58,031 bases of DNA, taken from assembly GCA_948467605.1 (NCBI GenBank), contig CAOKET010000007.1, forward strand, positions 1-58,031, written 5' to 3'. This DNA is from an uncultured Mycoplasmatota bacterium (GTDB lineage Bacteria > Bacillota_I > Bacilli_A > RF39 > UBA660). Position 1 is the stretch's first letter, and each line of letters starts with the position of its first letter. A program made the translations under genes and the position numbers. A model generated the notes under the pieces. It had not been told where the DNA came from, searched no databases, and was given only the letters and a program-made list of their open reading frames with translations. Positions 52,355-58,031 of the stretch are shown in pieces.

Positions 52355-53194
52355 TTAATTATTATTGTAGTTTTTTAATTGCTGGAATAAATCTTTACCT
52401 AACATTTTTAAAGATGTTCTAGCAATATCAAGCATTATTTCTATCATATCAGAATCAAGCCAATGTTCTCCGTTTGGTTGAGCATATATAGAAGCGGCCT
52501 GAAGCATTATGTTTAAATTATTACTTGAAACAAATTTATTTTCACATAAATTTGTATTTATCGGTAATCCGAAATTTGCAGCAGTTAGTCTATCAAGACG
52601 ATTAAGTCCACCTGCATTATATTTTAAAGTAATGATTCTCCCATCAGGCCTTACTACTTCAACATCATGCGTAAGAAAATTAGATCCCTCTAAAAAAAGT
52701 ACATAAGGGAAATATGTTTCAGCAAGCATAAAATTTGCTATTTCAGATATATTTTTATGTGAACGTTCAATGGCATTACCAGCAATCATAGTATCCTGAT
52801 TGTTCTTTTTACCTACAAGTTTGCCTAGTCTTATATTTTCTATATCTTTCCCCTGATGTTTAGCTTCTGAAACTAAAACTACTCGCCAATTTCCATTATC
52901 ATCTTTAACTTCTATAATTCCACCGTCAGGTTTAATATTTGCATTCTCAACAAATAATGTTTGCCCTAATTGCGAATCAACTTTTTTTAATGCCTCATTA
53001 ATCTCTTTTTTTAGCAGATCTCGTCTATATCTAAATTCAAACATAGGAAATTCTTTTTCAAGTATTTTCATTACACGTGTAGAATTGCTATATACTTCTA
53101 CATCATGCTCCTGTGCTTGTTGACCAAATATACCAATTACACCTTGTGATTCTTTATGTTGAATTGTTAATCTTTCAGTTTGATTCTTTTTCAC
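52355..53194 (-). CDS. Type II restriction endonuclease, EcoRI family
   Basis: 279 residues, almost the same length as EcoRI (277). The PD-D/ExK site is intact: D90 (KPDGG), E110 and K112 (SEAKHQGK), the equivalents of EcoRI D91, E111 and K113. The recognition region IAGNAIERSHKNISEIANF matches EcoRI, including the residues that read GAATTC, so the same specificity is expected. GTG start with TAGGAG upstream. GAATTC sites occur in this window (for example 1063 and 1812), so host DNA needs protection by the methylase. Probably transferred horizontally; its closest known relatives are proteobacterial. Confidence 0.94.
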   Translation of the reverse strand: MKKNQTERLTIQHKESQGVIGIFGQQAQEHDVEVYSNSTRVMKILEKEFPMFEFRYRRDLLKKEINEALKKVDSQLGQTLFVENANIKPDGGIIEVKDDNGNWRVVLVSEAKHQGKDIENIRLGKLVGKKNNQDTMIAGNAIERSHKNISEIANFMLAETYFPYVLFLEGSNFLTHDVEVVRPDGRIITLKYNAGGLNRLDRLTAANFGLPINTNLCENKFVSSNNLNIMLQAASIYAQPNGEHWLDSDMIEIMLDIARTSLKMLGKDLFQQLKNYNNN

Positions 53195-53284
53195 GTTATC
53201 ACTACTCCTAATAAATTTAAATATGCATCACTTTTATAATCTAATTATACACCACTTTGAAGCAATTTAATAGTTCATACGTAA

Positions 53285-53711
53285 AAAAAAGAACTACTTA
53301 TAAAAGTAATTCAATTTTACTCACAAACTGATAAATCAAATCGCACAATAAAAGTCATACCATTTTTAATGACTTTATTGAAAAAAATAATTGAAGATGA
53401 TAAATCTGAAGATGGATATATTTTCCTACATACAATAAAACTTACCACTCTAAAAAGAAAATGTGATAATATGTTAAAAAAAAACTGGCTTTGAAAAAAA
53501 AGATTTAATAAGAATACACGACTTGAGACATTCATTTGCATCATATTGTATTAATTTAGGTGTAGAAATTCAAATATTAAGTGAATATATGGGGCACGAA
53601 AATATATCTATTACATGGGATACTTATGGACACTTATACCCAAACTCTCAATCAAAATTATTAACTAAAATTGATAAGTTTAGTACAAAACAAGACCAAA
53701 AACAAGACTAA
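53285..53711 (+). pseudogene. Tyrosine recombinase/integrase remnant with frameshift
   Basis: Only the C-terminal catalytic part remains. Frame one (from 53285, no start) reads YSQTDKSNRTIKVIPFL ... EDGYIFLHT and stops at TGA 53492. Shifting one base within the A9 run at 53476-53484 gives KTGFEKKDLIRIHDLRHSFASYC, GHENISIT and TYGHLYPN, the H-x-x-R, H and Y box of phage or ICE integrases. Missing N-terminus plus frameshift mark a dead integrase. It shows that this region once carried a mobile element. Confidence 0.85.
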
Positions 53712-53721
53712 GCAAAATAAA

Positions 53722-53742
53722 AACCCTTATATTATAAGGGTT
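53722..53742 (-). terminator. Terminator at the end of the RT operon
   Basis: AACCCTTATA-T-TATAAGGGTT, a perfect 10-bp arm palindrome, followed by TTTATTTTG on the minus strand. It lies 94 nt after the reverse-transcriptase stop and probably ends that transcript. Confidence 0.7.
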
Positions 53743-53835
53743 AAAATACATTTGGAGCGAATGGCGTAGATATCTACAACTTTTTCACTTCTTAACGATT
53801 TGATACATAAAATATCAATCACTGATAATATTCTA

Positions 53836-54783
53836 TCACATTTTTAATTTTTTAAAACTATTATTTTTTATTTTTTGTTGTAAATCATTATATTTACTTC
53901 TATCAAATAAATGAGCATTGTTAATTAATCCCAAAATACTATTAATTTCATTCTGTGTATAACATTCCTGTTTTAATAACTTTGCAATTTTATATCTTGT
54001 TTTATTAGGAATAAATAATTCATGATTTTTAATTACACATCCAGTTATTTTCTTGTAGTCATTTGTCATATAGGTTTTAGTTTTATCCTCATTAACAATT
54101 TGCCCATATTTTATAATTATTCTTTTTGCTTTTTGTACTAAAGTATTAGGTATTTTATGTTTGCTTGAAAAAATAATATCATCAACATAAAATGAAACTA
54201 TACAATTATTATTTTTAGCTAATCTGTTTAGTTCATCAAACATATCAACATTAGCCAGATAAGATAAAATGCTACTTATTGGAGAACCTGATGGCAAATG
54301 ATTGGTATATCTTATACCTTTTTCGGCAATAAAATTTTTAACCTCTGTAGACATTATATTTGTAATATCTACACTAGATAAGTCTGTTAATATGGAGGCA
54401 ATATCTGATGATACTTTTAATTTATTATGATAAAAGTTGTATATTTTTTCTCGACAAGTATTAGGAAAAAACTTACTTAAATCCATTTTTAAAAAATAAT
54501 TTGACTCTATATGGTAATATGCATTATCTATATATGATCTTCCCTTAATTCCTGAAAATACATTATTTGGAAATTCAATTAAATCAAATTGCTTTTTAAT
54601 CCTTTTTTGAATTGTTTTAATCCCTTCTTTAGGTGCTTCTATTAACCTTCGTTTAGGAATTTTTTCAATATATGGCTTATATTGTAAATTGAAAGCATTT
54701 CTATTCTTTGTTTTAACTTTTATGATTACATTTAAATCTCTTTTCCTTTTTAATCCATAAAAAGGGCATTTGCTAAAATCCAT
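53836..54783 (-). CDS. Retron-type reverse transcriptase
   Basis: 315 residues. All retron RT marks are visible: the NAxxH element (NAYYH, residues 87-91), DLSKFFPN (catalytic D101), LPSGSPISS (163-171), the catalytic FYVDD (198-202, YxDD) and the region Y motif ITG (246-248; usually VTG), then a thumb with NAHLFDRS. The alignment order is that of retron-Eco1 RT, and no endonuclease or maturase domain is attached, which argues against a group II intron. RBS TGAGGTGA. Co-oriented behind a structured leader and a small TM protein; likely copies part of that leader into msDNA. Confidence 0.9.
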   Translation of the reverse strand: MDFSKCPFYGLKRKRDLNVIIKVKTKNRNAFNLQYKPYIEKIPKRRLIEAPKEGIKTIQKRIKKQFDLIEFPNNVFSGIKGRSYIDNAYYHIESNYFLKMDLSKFFPNTCREKIYNFYHNKLKVSSDIASILTDLSSVDITNIMSTEVKNFIAEKGIRYTNHLPSGSPISSILSYLANVDMFDELNRLAKNNNCIVSFYVDDIIFSSKHKIPNTLVQKAKRIIIKYGQIVNEDKTKTYMTNDYKKITGCVIKNHELFIPNKTRYKIAKLLKQECYTQNEINSILGLINNAHLFDRSKYNDLQQKIKNNSFKKLKM

Positions 54784-54794
54784 AGTTCACCTCA

Positions 54795-54854
54795 TATAAA
54801 AACAATTACTTTTGTAAAAACATTCACTAAAATGTACTTACAAAAATAATTGTT
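54795..54854 (-). terminator. Long hairpin between the 67-residue gene and the RT
   Basis: Arms 54801-54817 and 54838-54854 pair at 16 of 17 positions; ACAT/ATGT extends the stem inside. On the minus strand the stem is followed by TTTTT and then the RT's RBS. It looks like an intrinsic terminator or attenuator that would lower RT relative to the small protein; an alternative is a structured RNA or RT template. Confidence 0.6.
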
Positions 54855-54856
54855 AA

Positions 54857-55060
54857 TTACTTAGAGTTATGTTTTTTTGTTACAGCTTTAGCAAATTGCT
54901 TGATTAACTGGTACCCGAACCAAACAAATGCTAAAATTTTAAAATTAATTTTAAATTCACCATTACAACTAACGCTAACGCTAAAATCAAATGTCAGTCC
55001 TAAAGATAGGATAACCAAATATTTGTGTTCTTCCACAAATTTTACTATTTTGGATACCAT
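54857..55060 (-). CDS. Small two-TM protein, candidate retron effector
   Basis: 67 residues with two hydrophobic segments (about 13-31 and 39-58), a short polar turn (CNGEFK) between them and a basic tail (KKHNSK). Strong RBS (AAGGAGG, about 10 nt before ATG). It lies between the structured leader and the RT on the same strand. Some retrons (for example the Eco6/Ec48 type) use a two-TM effector that harms the membrane when triggered by phage. Membership here is inferred from size, topology and position; no sequence match is claimed. The first segment is only moderately hydrophobic. Confidence 0.72.
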   Translation of the reverse strand: MVSKIVKFVEEHKYLVILSLGLTFDFSVSVSCNGEFKINFKILAFVWFGYQLIKQFAKAVTKKHNSK

Positions 55061-55088
55061 ATAAGTATACCTCCTTTCATAATTATTA

Positions 55089-55410
55089 GCACATCAAACT
55101 CTATTCGCGACTAAAGTTTTCAGTGTGCCCCATACCTTATAATTATTGGAGATATCGTGCTAGACACTTAATATAATAATTAACAATTTCCTGCCCCATA
55201 TTTAATGATTGATATAGGGCTATTTATTTCTTTATTATAACTACACTTAAGATAACAACATAAATAACACTTATAATATTGTGTTGATTAGTGTATTTGT
55301 TATTTTGTCTGTGCTGTTTTAAAAGAAAGCGAAGATAAAATCTTCTCGTCAATTTCTTGACCATAATTTGGGGCTTTGGATTGATTAGATCCGTGAGCAC
55401 CTTTAAGACT
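55089..55410 (-). ncRNA. Candidate retron ncRNA (msr-msd) leader
   Basis: About 320 nt without a credible ORF between a strong promoter and the 67-residue gene, with many stems on the transcribed strand: GTCAA-gaaa-TTGAC, GAAGAT-ttt-ATCTTC, a long imperfect hairpin of about 67 nt (55237-55303; ATAAC, TACACT and CAACA pair with their complements), GCCCTATAT/ATATGGGGC, and a stem 55089-55128 closed by GCACA/TGTGC. Short stems first and a long one later is the msr-msd order. I could not find a clear a1/a2 repeat by eye, so the ends and the branching G are not assigned. Confidence 0.5.
55126..55200. repeat. Imperfect direct repeat inside the leader
   Basis: TGCCCCATA occurs at 55126-55134 and 55192-55200 with related AT-rich sequence after each copy. 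The second copy pairs in a local stem; the first is at the base of the promoter-distal stem. An alternative pairing switch is possible. Confidence 0.45.
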
Positions 55411-55416
55411 AACAAC

Positions 55417-55445
55417 ATTATACAATTTTTGGCATTTTTTGACAA
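55417..55445 (-). promoter_or_regulatory. Promoter of the retron-like operon
   Basis: TTGTCA, exactly 17 nt, then TATAAT on the minus strand. It is among the best promoter matches in the window and predicts a transcript starting near 55410, giving about 350 nt of leader before the first coding sequence. Confidence 0.8.
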
Positions 55446-55549
55446 TATTTATTAAGCATGTTTTCTTACAATCTCTAAGAAAATCCTGTAATAAAGTAGT
55501 AAATAATGCAAAAATATAGTATAATTTTTATTATAAAGAGGTGAATAAC

Positions 55550-57508
55550 ATGAGGAAGAAAGCTGAAGCATGTAAAATATGGCTAGAAATTTGTCATAAT
55601 TGTAAAAATCATGAAGAAATGTTTGCAGGTTGCTTTTCTGCTGTATGGGAAGACACATTAAAATATATTGAAAAAGCCAATAATCCAGAAGATAAATTCT
55701 CTTTAGCAACATTATCTAAAGATACTAAAGCAGTACAATCTTTATATGATTCAATTAGTTTAAATGATTATCAAAAATCTTTAATAAAAGAATTATTAGA
55801 AAAAAATGAAGAGTTATTGCTTACATTAAATCCTTATGTATTAGATTCTAAATATGATTTTTTAAACTCTGTAATTGATGAATTAGTTGTAGATACAATA
55901 ATTCAAGATAAATTATTAAGTCTTGACGACTATGAATTATCTGTTTTAAAAAGAATTACTGAGTATTGTATCGAATATGGAGTCAACCCAAATAATATAA
56001 TATCAATAATAATCAATAATATAGGCTTTTCCTCAATTCCTGGTAGAAATAATGAAAAATGGCTAGATAGATTTGATTCTTTTTTCAAATTGTTACAAAG
56101 TTATGAAAATACTAATGGTAAAATAGATAAAAAAATGCTAGGAAATGTTGCTGTTATACTAAAAACAGGTATTTGCTTTCCAACAACAATTGATGAGATA
56201 GTTAATTATAATGATGTGGTAAAAAATGTTTTAAAAGAACAGGTTGATAATAAAGCTATTTCACTCGAAGAATTAAAAGAAAATATAATTTGGATTTTAT
56301 TTGCTATGGATTTAAGAGATGCTAATTTCTTTGTTAAAGCTTTTAATATGGATGGAGCTCCATCAGAGTATTATACAAGTCCAGGTTTTATAGAATTATT
56401 GGCTTTAAAAATGTTGCTAGAAACTGACGATATAGAAAAACTAAAAAATGTAGCTAATGAGTTTATTAATAATCCTGATTACGAAATAAACTTATTCAAT
56501 AATAACTTGATGGAAGAAAATTTATTATTACTTTATGCTAAGGAGTTTAATAAGTGTAAGCCAAGATTTAATGATGATAGCTTAATTAACACAATAGATG
56601 GAATTAGATTTTATGATTCTGGAGAAGATTTTTATGCTATAGTTAAAACATTAGGAGCTTTTTCTGACGATGGCAAAAGTTCAGAAAATTATTATGAAGA
56701 ATGGAATAACAAAAGATATAGAAGCCATGTAAATGCAGTAAGCCTTATCAGAAATGACAATCTTGCTTTTGCAGAACAAGATGGAAATGTTCATATTAAA
56801 TTTGGGTTTTTAAATTTTGATGAAAAAAGATTTTTAGGTGGTGGAATTAAAGATATAAATAGTACTCCAGATAGTAGAGCTATGGGAGTAAAAATATATT
56901 CGAAATTATATTTTCCAGATGAATTTGTTAATCATACACGCGAATGGCATAATGAATTGGATTATGAAAGAAAAAATAGTGATACATCATCTGTTGAATT
57001 TAAGAAAAATCCAGATTTTATTATTTTAGATCAAGAAGTTGAAGATATCACTACAATGACTCCAGAAGAAAAAAAGCAATATGATGAATTAGTATCTAAT
57101 TCAATAAAAGCCTCTAAAGATTTTGGAAATATTCCAATATTAGTAATTAATAGAGAGAAAATTGCAAAAAATGAAATAAATACTATTAGAACAATGTTAG
57201 ATAATTATAATCTTACTCATAATATAGAATTATTAAGAAGAATAATTATTAGGTTCAATAATAATAGAAATGGTTGTAGAGGTCCTCAACACAGATATAT
57301 TCGAGAAAATTATTTTTCAAATGAGTATTTTGAAAAACTATTATCTGAAATTGATGATAATATTTTAGATGAACATAGGCAAGAATTTGAGAATTTAGTA
57401 TTAGCTGAAAATAAAAAAATGGCTAAATGTTCGTATGATGATACAACTTTAGATTTACCAATAACGGCAAATAAAGATAGTCAAAAAAGAGGTGGATTAA
57501 ATGTCTGA
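55550..57508 (+). CDS. Large unknown protein (652 residues) beside the retron-like locus
   Basis: Not recognised. Soluble with no signal or TM. The N-terminal 350 residues are helical (a HEAT-like all-alpha look). The C-terminal 300 are more conserved-looking: GAFSDDGKSSENYYEEWNNK RYRSHVNAVSLIR, HTREWHNELDYERK, NPDFIILDQEVEDI and DFGNIPILVINREK. Start ATG after AGAGGTGA; the in-frame GTG 9 nt upstream is part of the RBS. Transcribed divergently from the retron-like operon with 139 nt between start and its leader promoter. It may be a separate defence or effector gene; no function is claimed. Confidence 0.85.
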   Translation: MRKKAEACKIWLEICHNCKNHEEMFAGCFSAVWEDTLKYIEKANNPEDKFSLATLSKDTKAVQSLYDSISLNDYQKSLIKELLEKNEELLLTLNPYVLDSKYDFLNSVIDELVVDTIIQDKLLSLDDYELSVLKRITEYCIEYGVNPNNIISIIINNIGFSSIPGRNNEKWLDRFDSFFKLLQSYENTNGKIDKKMLGNVAVILKTGICFPTTIDEIVNYNDVVKNVLKEQVDNKAISLEELKENIIWILFAMDLRDANFFVKAFNMDGAPSEYYTSPGFIELLALKMLLETDDIEKLKNVANEFINNPDYEINLFNNNLMEENLLLLYAKEFNKCKPRFNDDSLINTIDGIRFYDSGEDFYAIVKTLGAFSDDGKSSENYYEEWNNKRYRSHVNAVSLIRNDNLAFAEQDGNVHIKFGFLNFDEKRFLGGGIKDINSTPDSRAMGVKIYSKLYFPDEFVNHTREWHNELDYERKNSDTSSVEFKKNPDFIILDQEVEDITTMTPEEKKQYDELVSNSIKASKDFGNIPILVINREKIAKNEINTIRTMLDNYNLTHNIELLRRIIIRFNNNRNGCRGPQHRYIRENYFSNEYFEKLLSEIDDNILDEHRQEFENLVLAENKKMAKCSYDDTTLDLPITANKDSQKRGGLNV

Positions 57509-57575
57509 AAAAGAGAAAAATCAAAAAACTTTTTATGAGATGTGTTTGAAAATTATTTCCATATTAAAAAAATAA
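57501..57575 (+). CDS. 24-residue ORF overlapping the large unknown gene
   Basis: ATG overlaps the previous stop by 8 nt, with AGAGGTGG upstream; encodes MSEKEKNQKTFYEMCLKIIS and a few more residues. Could be a real coupled peptide or a decayed gene start. The strong terminator follows. Confidence 0.4.
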   Translation: MSEKEKNQKTFYEMCLKIISILKK

Positions 57576-57591
57576 ATATTTAACCAATAAT

Positions 57592-57632
57592 AAAAGATGA
57601 TATGGAGCATTATCGCTCAATATCATCTTTTT
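57592..57632. terminator. Strong bidirectional terminator
   Basis: AAAAGATGATAT-GAGC ... GCTC-ATATCATCTTTT gives 16 base pairs with flanking T-runs on both strands. It ends the unknown gene on the plus strand and the coiled-coil ORF on the minus strand, whose last codons lie inside it. Confidence 0.9.
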
Positions 57633-58020
57633 CTATCACTGATTTATTCTTATTATTTGCATTTCTGTTATCTTGAAGAAGATTGAAATCTTCATCATCT
57701 AAAGCCCCATGCTCATATAATTCTTTAGCAAATTCCATATATTTTTCCTTATCTTTATTTCTATAAATTCTATCCATAAGAAAGTGAACAAGATTGTAAA
57801 TTAAATTTTTAAGATGTTCAAGTACAGATTTTAGTGAATGATTTTCTTCTTTTAAATCATTAATTTCATTATCTTTTGACTTGATTTTTTCATTTAAATT
57901 ATCAACATCAGAATTGAGTTCTTCATTGTTTTTTAATAATAATCTAATTCGATCACGATTGTTAAGAAGTTCGCTTTTGATATGAACCCCGTTTCTTGGA
58001 CAAAAAAAGGAAACGAGGTT
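57610..58020 (-). pseudogene. Coiled-coil C-terminal fragment, possibly of a Mob/Pre relaxase
   Basis: A 136-codon frame, opened by TAA at 58021-58023 with no usable start before an internal ATG at 57777. The product is a long coiled coil (LNEKIKSKDNEINDLKEENH SLKSVLEHLKNLI) followed by KEKYMEFAKELYEHGALDDEDF. Such ends occur on plasmid/ICE relaxases of the Mob/Pre or MobP kind, but the fragment alone does not prove it. It appears truncated at its 5' end, next to an inverted repeat. A decayed mobile-element gene fits with the dead integrase nearby. Confidence 0.55.
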
Positions 58021-58022
58021 TT
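57985..58022 (+). terminator. Inverted repeat at the right edge
   Basis: AACCCCGTTTC / GAAACGAGGTT pair at 10 of 11 positions with a 14-nt loop and end in TTTT. AACGAGG is then followed by ATGTCA at 58026, which could open a plus-strand gene outside the window. The element may be a terminator or an element boundary. Confidence 0.5.
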
Positions 58023-58031
58023 ATTATGTCA

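Noticed and set aside
53751-53770. Possible tRNA 3' end (minus strand CGCCATTCGCTCCA) next to the dead integrase, as an att site
   Set aside because: No T-arm, anticodon arm or acceptor partner is found next to it, and no second copy of the segment is seen in the window. Too short to claim.
53836-54783. Group II intron maturase or diversity-generating RT
   Set aside because: No maturase or HNH domain and no intron boundaries, variable repeat or target gene nearby; the NAxxH and ITG motifs point to retrons.
55224-55445. 73-residue ORF across the retron-like leader
   Set aside because: It has no RBS, its start lies in the -35 box of the promoter, and its composition looks random. The stems and promoter explain the stretch better.
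1-58031. CRISPR array, rRNA or tRNA genes
   Set aside because: No regularly spaced direct repeats and no tRNA or rRNA sequence were seen anywhere in the window.

Overview
The window is a very AT-rich stretch of chromosome from a Bacillota (Firmicutes) bacterium that uses the standard code: TGG codes Trp and TGA is a true stop in several overlapping gene pairs. Gene order matches the class Bacilli in several blocks: yqeY-yqfC-yqfD-ybeY-dgkA-era-yqzL-recO, nusB-xseA-xseB and yqeG-yqeH. Spore genes are spread along it (yqfC, yqfD, spoIIM, spoIVB, ylbJ, dpaA, dpaB), so the organism probably forms spores. A MurD-MurL pair in place of an obvious glutamate racemase route, an Rnf complex and a PPDK suggest an anaerobic, perhaps gut-associated, uncultured lineage. 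That placement is inference.

Layout. 1-5.2 kb (+): translation, sporulation and repair operon ending in recO, followed by a broken small gene. 5.5-11.7 kb: rarA (-), then xerD-like, phosphomannomutase, murL and murD (+). 11.7-15.6 kb: orphan membrane protein, HTH regulator, mnmA, spoIIM. 15.7-22.9 kb (-): spoIVB, xseB, xseA, nusB, a CYTH protein, an unknown, mutS. 22.9-29.2 kb: ylbJ (+), then an unusual compact rnf operon (-) with an RnfD-RnfG fusion, a minimal RnfB, two very small membrane ORFs and a prepilin-like gene. 29.3-34.1 kb (-): yqeG-yqeH, a repeat-rich membrane protein, an Smr protein, a sugar kinase. 34.1-39.4 kb (-): ppdK preceded by two decayed or repurposed ppdK-derived paralogs, then xerC. 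39.4-47.1 kb (-): unknown, mutL, DUF368, tex, unknown, dpaAB. 47.2-51.3 kb: asnB and small accessory or regulatory genes.

51.2 kb to the end is an accessory (defence) island. It holds an EcoRI/RsrI-type restriction-modification pair, a frameshifted tyrosine-recombinase remnant, and a locus I read as a retron: a strong promoter, a structured leader of about 320 nt, a 67-residue two-TM protein, a terminator-like hairpin, and a retron-type reverse transcriptase. A divergent 652-residue protein of unknown family and a cut-off coiled-coil ORF follow.

The main points for follow-up are the retron-like locus, the compact Rnf operon with its two small ORFs, the ppdK-derived gene series, and the L-Glu-then-epimerise route to peptidoglycan precursor (MurD/MurL). 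All calls come from reading the sequence; no database search was run.
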